This document shows positions 26,497-35,539 of a stretch of DNA of 64,000 nt, piece by piece. The position numbers were made by a program, and so were the translations under genes. The DNA is from Parafannyhessea umbonata (GTDB lineage Bacteria; Actinomycetota; Coriobacteriia; Coriobacteriales; Atopobiaceae): assembly GCF_012844235.1 (NCBI RefSeq), contig NZ_JABAGR010000003.1, positions 162,514 through 226,513 of the forward strand, in the 5' to 3' direction. The notes under the pieces were generated by a model. It was given only the letters and a program-made list of their open reading frames with translations. It was not told where the DNA came from and did no database searches. Each line of letters opens with the position of its first letter. Positions within the stretch are counted from its first letter, which is position 1.

Positions 26497-26580
26497 CTCT
26501 TCTGGTGTAGAAGAGATTATACCCATATATCTTCTGCTGCAGAAGAGTATGAACGTAAATGTCTTCTGCTGAAAGAGAAG
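26497..26580. repeat. Three regularly spaced CTTCT...AGAAG inverted repeats upstream of the ATPase gene
   Basis: CTCTTCT-GGTGT-AGAAGAG (26497-26515), CTTCTGCTGCAGAAG (26531-26545) and CTTCT-N8-AGAAG (26563-26580) have centres about 32-34 bp apart, close to three helical turns. The first overlaps the SD region of the ATPase gene, so repressor operators or leader hairpins are possible. Confidence 0.6.
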
Positions 26581-26634
26581 TGAGCCTAGGGCAAGGATGC
26601 GAGGACGAGGGCGCGATCTTCTCGCCTGAGAAAC

Positions 26635-26678
26635 TCGAGTACTCGACAAAACATGGAAAAACGCGTCGAGTACTCGAC
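26635..26678. promoter_or_regulatory. Pair of TCGAGTACTCGA palindromes
   Basis: TCGAGTACTCGA at 26635-26646 and GTCGAGTACTCGAC at 26665-26678 are perfect palindromes with centres 31 bp apart, in the region between the ATPase promoter side and the 3' end of the dehydratase-activase gene. They look like a dimer-of-dimers operator. Confidence 0.5.
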
Positions 26679-26717
26679 GGAACGAAGCTGGATGGCCTGC
26701 CTAAGAGCGCGGCGAGC

Positions 26718-28544
26718 CTAGCGCGAGAGGCGGCGGATGCCGAGCACGGCCGCGCCGATGGCGCCGCACAGCTGCGAGTCCTCGTGCGTGGCCACGGGGG
26801 CGCCCAGCACGTCCGAAAGCGCGCGGACCACGCCCTCGTTGTTGGCGACGCCGCCGGTCATGAGGTACGGCGGCTCGCCGCCCACACGCCGCGCGAGCGC
26901 GGCCGTCTTGCGGGCAACGCTCACGTCCAGCCCGTGGATGATGTCCGGTGTGGGCGTGTCGTCCGCGATGAGCGAGACGACCTCTGACTCCGCGAACACG
27001 GTGCACATGCTGGAGATGGTGACGTCGTGCCTCCACTCGAGCCCCTGGCGCGACAGCTCCTCGATCGGCATCTGCAGCGTGCGGGCCATGGCCTCGAGGA
27101 AGCGCCCCGTGCCGGCGGCGCACTTGTCGTTCATCACGAAGTTCTGCACCGTGCCGTCCGTGTTGAGGTGGATGACCTTGGAGTCCTGCCCGCCGATGTC
27201 GATGACGGTGCGGGCCTCGGGCGCCAGGTGGTGCGCGCCGGCCGCGTGGCAGGTGATCTCTGTGATGGCGACGTCCATGTTGGGGATGGCGTCGCGGCCG
27301 TAGCCGGTGGCGACGCTGGTGGCAAGGTCGTCCGCGGTGATCCCGGCCTTCTGCAGCACGGCATCGACCACGGCGGCCGCGCCGCGCGACGCCTTTGCGC
27401 CCGTCGCGCCTATGACGGAGGCGACGATGGTGCCGTCAAGCTCCATCACGACGGCGTCCGTGCTGGTGGATCCAGAGTCCACGCCAAGGACGTAGCGCTT
27501 GCTTGGCTCTTGCTGGACCATGGGGGCCTCCTTCTGGGTAGTGGGTGCGGTGGCGTGGGGCGCGTCCTTCTCGCCCGCGGGGGTGGTGGGCGAGAAGGAC
27601 GGGGCGTCGCGCCTTGCGGCGGCCGCGGTATCCGTGCGCAGGGTCTCGTCGAAGGCCTCGATGCGGGTGCGGAGCTGGCCGGCGCTCTGGCGGGTGCCGT
27701 CGGTCTCGAGCTTGAGGACGGGCGTCGCGGCGTTGCCGGCGAGGTCCGCGTACTCGAAGCCGTAGTAGTCGCAGAACTTCATGGTGTGGTACACGATGCC
27801 GGCGTGGTCGCCGGAGGTGAGGCCGGAGCGGCCGCCGACCTCGTCCATGCGCATGCACGGCGTCTGGTCCAGAAGCGCGCCCGCGTACCACTCGACGAAG
27901 CGGTCGAACGTGGAGGCGTTGCGCCCCGTGCCCGCGATGTCCGACGTGGTGCAGCGGCCGCAGCCCGCGGACTCCGCGCGTGCGAGCTCGATGGGCGGCT
28001 GGGCGAGCACGCGCGCGCCCGTGCAGGTGTGGTTCACGACGGGAAGCGCGAGCTCGTGGTCGAGCTCGTCCAGAAGCGACTGAGGTGCGTGGGCGCCCAC
28101 GAGCGCGACCGAGCCCGGCTTGGGCGCGGGCAGCACCTGGATGGCGGCAAGCGCGCGGCCCACCTCGAAGCTGCGGCCGCTGAACTGGGCGTACGCGCGG
28201 GCGAGGTTACGGAGCTGCGCCTGCAGCAGGCGGCGCTCCGCCGGCCCGGTGCGGTGGGGGAGGTCCACCATCCACAGGAAGTCGAGGCAGCCTTGGGCCT
28301 TGAGCACGTCGTACGTGCGGCGCATGACGTCGCAGCACGTGGTGAGCACCATCTGGTGCACGGACGGGTCGAGGCCGCATGCGAGCACGGACTTGCCATA
28401 GCCGCACAGGTTGCCGTGGGCCAGGCGCTCCGCCACCTCGAAGCTGTCGGGCTCCGCCATTACGAGGTGGACGTCGGCCCCGAAGCCCGCGAGCAGCTCT
28501 ATGGGCGCGTACTTGCAGCCATAGCAGACGACGTTGGTCTTCAT
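26718..28544 (-). CDS. Fusion of HgdB-like dehydratase subunit and BadF/HgdC-type activase
   Basis: 608 residues. Residues 1 to about 290 resemble the beta-type subunit of 2-hydroxyacyl-CoA dehydratases (NVVCYGCKYAPIELLAGFGA, CGRCTTSD, Cys residues for a [4Fe-4S] cluster). About 290-340 is a Pro/Ala linker. About 342-608 is a complete activase: VLGVDSGSTSTDAVVM, NDKCAAGTGRFLEAM and GGVANNEGVV, an ASKHA ATPase with the cluster Cys in NDKCAAGTG and ISSMCTVF. Within the frame, ATG 27521 has a strong SD AGAAGGAGG, giving a separate 267-residue activase of normal size. The linker encodes a perfect 13-bp inverted repeat (27564-27576/27588-27600). The start overlaps the previous gene by 4 nt (ATGA). 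Confidence 0.85.
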   Translation of the reverse strand: MKTNVVCYGCKYAPIELLAGFGADVHLVMAEPDSFEVAERLAHGNLCGYGKSVLACGLDPSVHQMVLTTCCDVMRRTYDVLKAQGCLDFLWMVDLPHRTGPAERRLLQAQLRNLARAYAQFSGRSFEVGRALAAIQVLPAPKPGSVALVGAHAPQSLLDELDHELALPVVNHTCTGARVLAQPPIELARAESAGCGRCTTSDIAGTGRNASTFDRFVEWYAGALLDQTPCMRMDEVGGRSGLTSGDHAGIVYHTMKFCDYYGFEYADLAGNAATPVLKLETDGTRQSAGQLRTRIEAFDETLRTDTAAAARRDAPSFSPTTPAGEKDAPHATAPTTQKEAPMVQQEPSKRYVLGVDSGSTSTDAVVMELDGTIVASVIGATGAKASRGAAAVVDAVLQKAGITADDLATSVATGYGRDAIPNMDVAITEITCHAAGAHHLAPEARTVIDIGGQDSKVIHLNTDGTVQNFVMNDKCAAGTGRFLEAMARTLQMPIEELSRQGLEWRHDVTISSMCTVFAESEVVSLIADDTPTPDIIHGLDVSVARKTAALARRVGGEPPYLMTGGVANNEGVVRALSDVLGAPVATHEDSQLCGAIGAAVLGIRRLSR

Positions 28545-29848
28545 GATCTTCTCCCCGACTGAAGCATCTCGAGAAAGGCCTGCACGCGCGTGGCCACCTG
28601 CCCCTCCGGCATGTTGCGGCGGGCGCAGCCGTCGCCGTCGAGCACGAGGGTGGGGAACCCCGCCCCCTCGAGCCCGGCCTTCATGAGCTGCGACGCGCCG
28701 AGGGTCTCCTTGCAGCCCCAGTGGCAGAACACGACGGCGCCGTCCGCGTGGGTCTTTTGGGCAAGGTCCACCAGGCGCGCGACGCGGCGCTCCGCCGGGC
28801 CGTTGTAGCTGTTGTACACCAGGCGTTCCGCCATGGCGAGGTACGGCTCGTCCGCGCCGTGGCGCCAGCCGTCCGGGCGCCACTGGTCGAAGCACATCTC
28901 GCTCGCGACTATCTGCGCCAGAGGCGAGTGGTCAACCGCCTTCTGCAGCGGCACGCTGAAGTACGGCATGGAGTGGCACCACAGGAGGTTCAGGCCCGCA
29001 AACGGGCGCGTCTGGGCGGGGATTTCCGCCTGCACCAGGTCCATGAGGGCGTCCACCTGCGGCGTGCCCAAGAGCATGTGCATGGAGCACGAGCGCATCA
29101 TCTCGACGGTCATGCTCGTCTGCATGGCACGGCCACGGCGCAGGGTCAGGCTCTTCTCCATCACGTCGAGCGCGCGCAGGCTGCGGCCGACGCACGCGCG
29201 CAGGGCGTCCTCGTTGAGCCTGCGGCCAAACGCGTCCTGTGTTGCGGACGCGAGCTCGCGAAGCTCTTCCGCTACGTAGCGGACGGCGTCCTCGGATGGG
29301 TCGTACGGCACGTCCACGTACACGTGGGGCGCGTCCAGCCGCCGCGCGAGCCACTTGAACGTGAGGTTGTTGGCGTCGCACGCGACGGAGCAGTTTGCGA
29401 TGAGCCGGGGCGCCGCGATGACGCCGGCGGCCGTGGCCCCCACGAGCACCTTGTGGTAGCTGCAGTAGGACTCTGGTATGGAGCGCTCCTCCGCCGCGGT
29501 CACGAAGCCCTGCTCCGCCTGGGCGCCGCTGAAGAAGTCGCCGATGGCCTCCGCGATCACGGGGTAGAGCCCCATGGCGTGGAAGATCTCGCTCGGCATG
29601 AACATGGACGTGAGCACCATCTGGTTGGGGTGCTCGAGGGCGCCGACCACGCCCTCGAGCGTCAGGCGGTTGTCAAGCCGGCCGGAGGGAAGGAGCTCGC
29701 GGTGTGGCAGCACGCGCGTGCGCAGGCGCTCCGCCTTGAACGCGGCCAAAAGCATCCTGCGGGCGCGCAGGGGGTTCTTCTCTATCTGGTCGTCTACCAG
29801 CTGGCCAAAGCGGCCTATGAGCTGGGCGCCGCGGGAGTCGTCCGGCAT
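28541..29848 (-). CDS. 2-hydroxyacyl-CoA dehydratase subunit-like protein
   Basis: 435 residues, HgdB/FldB family. Features: LEHPNQMVLTSMFMPSEIFHAMGL, conserved Cys around ESYCSYHKVLVG and ANCSVACDANN, and a C-terminal VVFCHWGCKETLGASQLM, consistent with Fe-S ligation. The family includes dehydratases and benzoyl-CoA-type reductases that need the activase encoded next. Many such unassigned pairs in gut anaerobes reduce double bonds or have no known substrate. It lies 3 nt after the M16 peptidase gene stop and overlaps the activase-fusion start. Confidence 0.82.
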   Translation of the reverse strand: MPDDSRGAQLIGRFGQLVDDQIEKNPLRARRMLLAAFKAERLRTRVLPHRELLPSGRLDNRLTLEGVVGALEHPNQMVLTSMFMPSEIFHAMGLYPVIAEAIGDFFSGAQAEQGFVTAAEERSIPESYCSYHKVLVGATAAGVIAAPRLIANCSVACDANNLTFKWLARRLDAPHVYVDVPYDPSEDAVRYVAEELRELASATQDAFGRRLNEDALRACVGRSLRALDVMEKSLTLRRGRAMQTSMTVEMMRSCSMHMLLGTPQVDALMDLVQAEIPAQTRPFAGLNLLWCHSMPYFSVPLQKAVDHSPLAQIVASEMCFDQWRPDGWRHGADEPYLAMAERLVYNSYNGPAERRVARLVDLAQKTHADGAVVFCHWGCKETLGASQLMKAGLEGAGFPTLVLDGDGCARRNMPEGQVATRVQAFLEMLQSGRRS

Positions 29849-29851
29849 GGG

Positions 29852-32800
29852 CTACTCCCCGGGTTCGCCCGCGGCGTCCGCGGGCTGCGGGTCCATGAGG
29901 TCCACGACCTCGAAGTCGAGCCCGGACTCCGCAGCCTTCTGCCTGGGGCCAAACACGACGACTGCGTGGTCTGCCGCAAGCTGGCGCATGGACGGCGCAA
30001 GCGCGCGCACGTCGTCCGCCGTGACGGCAAGCTCCTGGGCGCGCACCTCGTCGCGCCACGTCGCGGGCCTGGCCGAGAAGAACTCGCCGTCCTGCCTGCG
30101 GGCGATCGAGCGGGACTTTGCGGGGGCGTCGTGGCTGGCGACGACGCTCACGACATAGCCGTCGAGCTCGTCCGCCGTGCCGGGCCAGCCGGCCATCCAG
30201 CTGGCAGCGCCCTCGTAGCGCCGAAGCGTGCCGGCGACGCCCGGGTCGCGGAACGACCAGTACTGCTGCAGGCCCGTGGTGGTGTGGCGGAACCCCGTGC
30301 CGTACGCGCCGCCCTTGACGCGGACCTCGTTCCACAGGTAGTCGAAGCTCAGCATGCGCGAGGCGACGGTCCACGCGCCCACGGTGCCGCGGTCGAGGGC
30401 GGACGGCGCCGTACCCTCCGCCACGAAGCACACGTTGGAGGGGATGGAGAAGAACAGGTTCCTGGGCCGCGGGTCTGGGATCGAGAGCCGCCGCGTTGCG
30501 GTTGCGTCCGGCGTGGGCTGAAGGCCGAGCGTGCCGGCCTCCTGCCAGAAGCGCTCGCAGTCCTCGCGCGGGCCCGTGAAGCTCACGTGCACGTTGTCCG
30601 CGCTGAACACCTTGCGCGCGATGCGCCCCAGGCGTTCGGAAAGCTCTGCCTTGCGCTCGTCCCAGTGGGCAAGAAGATCCTTGAGGAACAGGTAGTACTC
30701 CACGCCGCCCATGGCGTTCGTGGCGACGGACACCTTGGAATACAGGCCCGTGAGCTGCGCCATCGCGCTGGAGTGGCCGCTGTTCACGAAGTGCTGCGCC
30801 AGCAGGATGCGTCGCTGCGTCAGGATGGCGAGCATGCGGTCCGCGTCCGCGAAGCTCGTGCGCGACCACACCTCCGGCGCGATGGTCGCGAGTGCGGCCA
30901 CGTTCTCGGAAAGCGCGCTCTCTGCCACCACGAGCTTGGGGTCCGCAAACGCAAGGTCGTCGTCGTGGCCGTACGTCTCTGCGAAGAAGTCCAGGTTGCC
31001 CAGGTTCGCCTCGATGAGCGTGTCGAGCTCGCTCGCCGTGTGGTCAGCCGTGTCGAGCTTGCCCAGCAGGTCCGTGAGCACGCCGACGTACGGAAGGTCC
31101 GCAAAGTCGAGCGCGCCGAGGTCGAAGTACAGGTACGCGTAGTCGATCCGGTGCGTGGGCAGGTCGTGGTACAGGCAGGGGAGAGGGGCGTCCATCCGCT
31201 GCAGCGGCGCGTCCGTGGGCGCGGGGCCGATGTCGGCCGTGGTGAGGCGCGGCAGCGTGGCCAGGGCCTCCGGGCTGTCCGGGGCCTCCTGCTCGCGGCG
31301 CAGCGCCTCGACCTCGCGGGCCACGGCCGCAAGGTCCTCTGGCGTCATGGCGCGCTGGCGGGCAAGGAGCTCGTCCTTCTCGGCCGCGCCCGCGCCCTCC
31401 TCCGCCGGCACCAGCTCCACCTCGCAGCTGTGGGGCGAGTCGCACACCAGCTCGCGCAGCAGGCGCTCGAAGTAGCCGTTGCCCAGGCCGGCGCGCATGT
31501 GGGCCATCTGATCTTCGTAGCGCAGGTAGTCCACGGGGCGGGCGTCGTCGTACAGCCAGCTGGACATCGCCTGCATGGACAGCGCCACGCCGTCCGCGTA
31601 CGAGCCCCAGTCGCCCTCGCGCAGGTTGAACTCTCCCTGGGCAAGCGACGCCTCGAGCTTCGTGCGGTCGATCCCGTCTGCCGCGAGCGTGGCGCACGTG
31701 TCCTCTACCAGCTGGCGAAAGCGCCTGGCCACGCCGGGCTTCGCGCCCTTCAGCTGGAACAGCACCTGCGGCTGCAGCTCGCCGTCCACGAGGGTCGCCG
31801 TGAAGTCGTCGCCGAGGTCCGCGTCGAGCACCGCGCGCTTGAGCGGCGCCTCGTTCGAGCCCGCGAGCGCGTCTAGCAGCACGTCCGTGGCGAGCACGCG
31901 CTCGCGGTCCGCCGCACATCCGATGACGTACGCAAGGCCCACGCTGGCGTTCTCCGGCGCGGTGGCCATGGTGACCTGCCTAAACGGCGCGCGCACGGGA
32001 GCCTGCAGCGGCAGCGGGTTTGGCGCGCCGGCGCCGCGGTCCGTCGCCGCGTCGAAGCGGCTGCCCACAAACGCGAGCATGTCCTCTATGTCCAGGTTGC
32101 CGTACAGGATGGTGTAGCTGTTCGCCAGGTTGTAGTGGCGCGCGTGCGTGTCCAGAAACTCCTCGTACGAAAGCTCCGGAATGTGGCGGGGGTCGCCGCC
32201 GGACTCGAAGCGGTACGGCGTGTCCGGAAACAGGCTCTGGTTCACGGCCTCAAACAGCACCTCGTCCGGGTCGCTCAGGGCGCCCTTCATCTCGTTGAAG
32301 ACGACGCCGTTGTACGCAAGGCGCGCATCTGGGTCTTCCGGAGCGGCCGCCTTCCCGTCTGCGTCCTGAAGCTCCAGGTGCCAGCCCTCCTGCTCGAAGA
32401 TGCGCGGCCGACGGTAGATGGCGGGGTGGAGCACCGCGTCCAGGTACACGTCCACCAGGTTCTTCAGGTCCGCGGCGTTGGTGGACGCCACGGGGTACAT
32501 CGTCTTGTCCGGGAACGTCAGCGCGTTCAAAAACGTCTGCATGGACGTCTTCAGCAGGTTCACGAACGGCTCCTTCACCGGGAAGCGATCGCTGCCGCAC
32601 AGGACGGAGTGCTCCAGAATGTGGAACACGCCCGTGCTGTTGGCGGGCGGCGTCTTGAACGCTATGGAGAAGGACTTCTCGTTGTCGTCCACGGCGATCC
32701 ACATGGCGCGGGCGCCCGTGGCGTCGTGGCGCATGACGTAGGCGGTGCCGGAAAGCTCCGGCAGCGGCAGCACGTCCGTCACGGTAAAGCCGGCGTGGCG

Positions 32801-32890
32801 CGTGCCGGGCGCCAGGCTGGGGTCGGCCTTGGTGTAGGGTGCCACGGCTTCGCATGTGGGCGTGGCGGCGTTCTTCTCTTCTTGCAACAT
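29852..32890 (-). CDS. M16C-family zinc metallopeptidase (PreP-like)
   Basis: A 1012-residue peptidase. The inverted zinc motif HxxEH is seen as FHILEHSVLCGS at about residue 91, in the context GVFHILEHSVLCGSDRFPVKE typical of presequence-protease-like enzymes, with FNEMKGALSDPDEVL downstream carrying the further Glu ligand. Four-domain length agrees with M16C. It degrades short peptides in known members; no signal peptide, so cytoplasmic. First gene of a three-gene minus-strand operon with the dehydratase pair, an unexplained combination. ATG 32890 has SD GGGAGA. Confidence 0.92.
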   Translation of the reverse strand: MLQEEKNAATPTCEAVAPYTKADPSLAPGTRHAGFTVTDVLPLPELSGTAYVMRHDATGARAMWIAVDDNEKSFSIAFKTPPANSTGVFHILEHSVLCGSDRFPVKEPFVNLLKTSMQTFLNALTFPDKTMYPVASTNAADLKNLVDVYLDAVLHPAIYRRPRIFEQEGWHLELQDADGKAAAPEDPDARLAYNGVVFNEMKGALSDPDEVLFEAVNQSLFPDTPYRFESGGDPRHIPELSYEEFLDTHARHYNLANSYTILYGNLDIEDMLAFVGSRFDAATDRGAGAPNPLPLQAPVRAPFRQVTMATAPENASVGLAYVIGCAADRERVLATDVLLDALAGSNEAPLKRAVLDADLGDDFTATLVDGELQPQVLFQLKGAKPGVARRFRQLVEDTCATLAADGIDRTKLEASLAQGEFNLREGDWGSYADGVALSMQAMSSWLYDDARPVDYLRYEDQMAHMRAGLGNGYFERLLRELVCDSPHSCEVELVPAEEGAGAAEKDELLARQRAMTPEDLAAVAREVEALRREQEAPDSPEALATLPRLTTADIGPAPTDAPLQRMDAPLPCLYHDLPTHRIDYAYLYFDLGALDFADLPYVGVLTDLLGKLDTADHTASELDTLIEANLGNLDFFAETYGHDDDLAFADPKLVVAESALSENVAALATIAPEVWSRTSFADADRMLAILTQRRILLAQHFVNSGHSSAMAQLTGLYSKVSVATNAMGGVEYYLFLKDLLAHWDERKAELSERLGRIARKVFSADNVHVSFTGPREDCERFWQEAGTLGLQPTPDATATRRLSIPDPRPRNLFFSIPSNVCFVAEGTAPSALDRGTVGAWTVASRMLSFDYLWNEVRVKGGAYGTGFRHTTTGLQQYWSFRDPGVAGTLRRYEGAASWMAGWPGTADELDGYVVSVVASHDAPAKSRSIARRQDGEFFSARPATWRDEVRAQELAVTADDVRALAPSMRQLAADHAVVVFGPRQKAAESGLDFEVVDLMDPQPADAAGEPGE

Positions 32891-33082
32891 GGTATCTCCC
32901 GTTGTGTCAAATATCTAACGAGGTAACTCTACCCCTCTTCAGCTCGCCTGATGCCTGCGTTGGTGCTATCGTGCTGAAAGCCGCGCGCGGCGTGTGCGCG
33001 GCGTGTGCGCGGCACCGTCGCGGCACCGCCGTGGCGCTGTCGTGGCACGTCCGGATGGCGTTGGTTTAGTGGCAGGAGAGTT

Positions 33083-34084
33083 GTGGCACGGCATGGCATG
33101 ATCCCCTCCGAGCAGGTGGATAAGGACATACGGCAGGGTGGCGTCCGCGCGGTCGCGCGCAGGGCGCTTGGCAGGGCGGCCTCCGCGCGGGCGCACGCGG
33201 GCGAGAAGGGCTCCGGCCTTGGCCGCGGCATCGCCCTGGCGCTTCTGGGCGCCACGCTCTGGGGCGTCAACGGCACGCTGTCGAAGGTGCTCATGGGTCG
33301 CTATGGGGTGGAGCCGCTGTGGTTTGCGTGCGTGAGGGAGCTCACGGCGTGCTGGCTGTTTCTGGGCATGGGCTACGCCACGTCGCCCAACCGCCTCAGG
33401 GGCGTGCTGCATGACGGCCGGTCGCTGCTGTCCATCGCGGGCATCGCCATCGGGTCCATCCTGTTCTCGCAGGTGGCGTACCTCGAGGCGATCGACTGGA
33501 CCAACTCCGCCACCGCAACGATCCTGCAGAGCCTGTGCACCGTGATCGTGATGGCGTACGTGTGCGTCGTGAACCGGCGCGGGCCGCGCCGCAGGGAGGT
33601 CGCGGGCCTGGTGCTTGCCATCGCGGGCACCTACCTGGTGGCCACCGGCGGAAACCCCGCCGCGCTTGCGTTGCCGCCCCAGGGCCTGGCGTGGGGCCTT
33701 GGCTGCGCGCTCGCCGCGGCGATCCTTGCGATCCAGCCCATCAAGATGATCGCGCGCTGGGGCAACTTCGCCGTGAACGGGCTGGCGTTCCTCATGTCCG
33801 GACTCGTGCTCAGCGTCGTGTACCAGCCGTGGAACCACATGCCCGTGCTGGACGCGTTTGGCGTGCTGCTCCTTGCGGCGTCCGTCGTGTTCGGCACGTT
33901 CGGCGCGTACGCGCTCTACCTGCAGGGCGTGAAGGAGGTCGGCTCCGTGCGCGGTGCGATGCTCGGGACCATGGAGCCGGTCATGGCCACGGTCACGTCC
34001 GTCGCGTTTCTGGGGGCGCACTTCTCGCCCATGGACCTTCTGGGCTTCGCCATGATCATCGTGATGGTGTTCCTCACGGCATAG
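33083..34084 (+). CDS. EamA-family (DMT) membrane transporter
   Basis: About 333 residues with ten hydrophobic segments in two EamA repeats (GIALALLGATLWGVNGTLSK in the first, VFGTFGAYALYLQGVKEVGSVRG in the second). Start uncertain: GTG 33083 has AGGAG 4 nt upstream; ATG 33098 and others are possible. The hydrophilic N-terminus encodes a copy of the GGCGAGAAGG motif (33199-33210, giving AGEKG). Substrate unknown; family members export amino acids or metabolites. Confidence 0.85.
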   Translation: MARHGMIPSEQVDKDIRQGGVRAVARRALGRAASARAHAGEKGSGLGRGIALALLGATLWGVNGTLSKVLMGRYGVEPLWFACVRELTACWLFLGMGYATSPNRLRGVLHDGRSLLSIAGIAIGSILFSQVAYLEAIDWTNSATATILQSLCTVIVMAYVCVVNRRGPRRREVAGLVLAIAGTYLVATGGNPAALALPPQGLAWGLGCALAAAILAIQPIKMIARWGNFAVNGLAFLMSGLVLSVVYQPWNHMPVLDAFGVLLLAASVVFGTFGAYALYLQGVKEVGSVRGAMLGTMEPVMATVTSVAFLGAHFSPMDLLGFAMIIVMVFLTA

Positions 34085-34106
34085 CGGCGCGTTGCGCGCG
34101 CAAAAA

Positions 34107-34136
34107 GGGGTCGGGGTCCGCTGGGATCCCGACCCT
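34107..34136 (-). terminator. Terminator of the secreted coiled-coil hydrolase gene
   Basis: An 8-bp stem GGGTCGGG / CCCGACCC (34108-34115/34128-34135) followed on the minus strand by TTTTT. It also lies just after the plus-strand EamA gene and may serve both. Confidence 0.75.
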
Positions 34137-34161
34137 GCTCATGCGTAGCGCATGCGTCGCG

Positions 34162-35280
34162 TTAGATGCTGTTCATGTTGCTCAACACCGCGGAGTACCA
34201 GAACTGCCAGTTGGGCGGGCAGTACTTCTTCGCGACGGAGACGCTCACGGTGTAGCCGTAGCCAGAGGCGAGCCCCGCCACGTGGTCGCGGATGGCGGAG
34301 TCCCAGTCGCCCCAGCCGGAGCTGCCCCAGCCCCACGCGTTGTGTGGCTTGAAGCAGTACAGGCCCTTGCTCGACTCCACGTTCGCGATGGCGGGCGAGA
34401 AGCGCGGGTCCACGCCGTTGTCATACGCTGCCTCGGCAAACGTCTTGCCGTGCCCGGCCATGGGCGAGCCCGCGAGGTACGCGTCGATGCGGCCGGACCA
34501 CTTCTTCACGAACTCGTCGCGCGCGGACCACGTCACGGCGCCCGTGTTCGGGGTGCTCGGCGTCGCGTTGTCCTGCTTCTGCGCGCTGTCGTTGCTCTTC
34601 TGCGGGGCCTCTGGGGTGGCGATGGTCGCCGTGTTCCCGGACTCGGTCTTGAACGTGGTCTGGCCGTCCTTCTCGGCCTTTTCCGCGTCATCCACGGCCT
34701 TCTGCGCCTCGGCCCGCTGCGCCGCAAGCTCCTTCGCGGCCCTCTGCTGCGCCTCCTTGCGCGCCGCGATGGCGTCGTTCATGGCGTCCTCGGCCTTCGC
34801 CTGTGCGGCCTTGGCCTCGGTCTTCTGTGCGGTGAGCTTGTCCTGAGCCTCCTGCGCCTGCTCGCGCGCCTCTACCAGGCGGTCGATTGCCTGGTAGTTC
34901 TTGCCCGCGATGATGTCCAGGTAGTTCATGGCGCTTATCAGGTCGTTGAAGTTCTCCGCGGACAGCAGCATGTCTATGAGGCCGTTGCTCGACTGCGAGA
35001 GCTTGTAGGACGAGTTGATGGAGCTCGCGGCCTCGCGCTTCAGCTCCGGCATCTGCGCGTTCAGGTCGTCCAGCTTCTGCTGGTTCGCGTCGATGTCCGC
35101 CTGCACGTCCTCGAGGTGCTTCGTCGCGGCGTTGTAGTCCTTGCTGGTCTGCTCTACCTTCGCTTGCAGGTCAGAGGCCTCGTCCGCCTGCGCGGTCGTG
35201 GGAAGCGCGTTCGCCCCGACGCCAAACAGCAGCCCGGCAACCAGGACGGTCGCCGCCAGTCGCATCGGCCTTCGTGTCAT
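34162..35280 (-). CDS. Secreted coiled-coil protein with lysozyme/glucosaminidase-like domain
   Basis: 372 residues. A signal peptide (MTRRPMRLAATVLVAGLLFG, cleavage near TTAQA-DE) is followed by a long coiled coil at about 35-215 of the PcsB/EnvC kind (DLQAKVEQTSKDYNAATKHL). A Ser/Thr/Pro-rich linker follows, then a C-terminal about 115-residue domain with GHGKTFAEAAYDNGVDPRF, a catalytic-type Glu in AIANVESSKGLYCF, and NAWGWGSSGWGDWDSAI, as in transglycosylase/glucosaminidase folds. It probably remodels peptidoglycan at division, as PcsB-type proteins do with FtsX (inference). ATG 35280 has SD GGGGGA. Confidence 0.85.
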   Translation of the reverse strand: MTRRPMRLAATVLVAGLLFGVGANALPTTAQADEASDLQAKVEQTSKDYNAATKHLEDVQADIDANQQKLDDLNAQMPELKREAASSINSSYKLSQSSNGLIDMLLSAENFNDLISAMNYLDIIAGKNYQAIDRLVEAREQAQEAQDKLTAQKTEAKAAQAKAEDAMNDAIAARKEAQQRAAKELAAQRAEAQKAVDDAEKAEKDGQTTFKTESGNTATIATPEAPQKSNDSAQKQDNATPSTPNTGAVTWSARDEFVKKWSGRIDAYLAGSPMAGHGKTFAEAAYDNGVDPRFSPAIANVESSKGLYCFKPHNAWGWGSSGWGDWDSAIRDHVAGLASGYGYTVSVSVAKKYCPPNWQFWYSAVLSNMNSI

Positions 35281-35448
35281 GAATCCCCCAACTTTCGTCA
35301 GTCGTCGCGTCGCGTCATAACTGCTCTATTTTACCTAGGCAACGCGATTTACATGCTCCCTTCATAACCGCGCTCGGCAAACGCGCCGCAACGGGTGCCC
35401 TCTGCGCCACGCGCCGCGCTCCGCCCGCGCGTCCGTGGGGGAGAAAAG

Positions 35449-35480
35449 CGTCCCGCCCGGGGCGCACCCCAGGCGGGACG
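35449..35480 (-). terminator. Terminator of the universal stress protein gene
   Basis: Stem CGTCCCGCC / GGCGGGACG (35449-35457 / 35472-35480), followed on the minus strand by CTTTTC; 60 nt after the stop codon. Confidence 0.7.
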
Positions 35481-35539
35481 AGTCGCATCCGTCGTCAAGG
35501 TCACGGCCGCCAGCCGCGACGGCATGCCGTGGACGGCCG

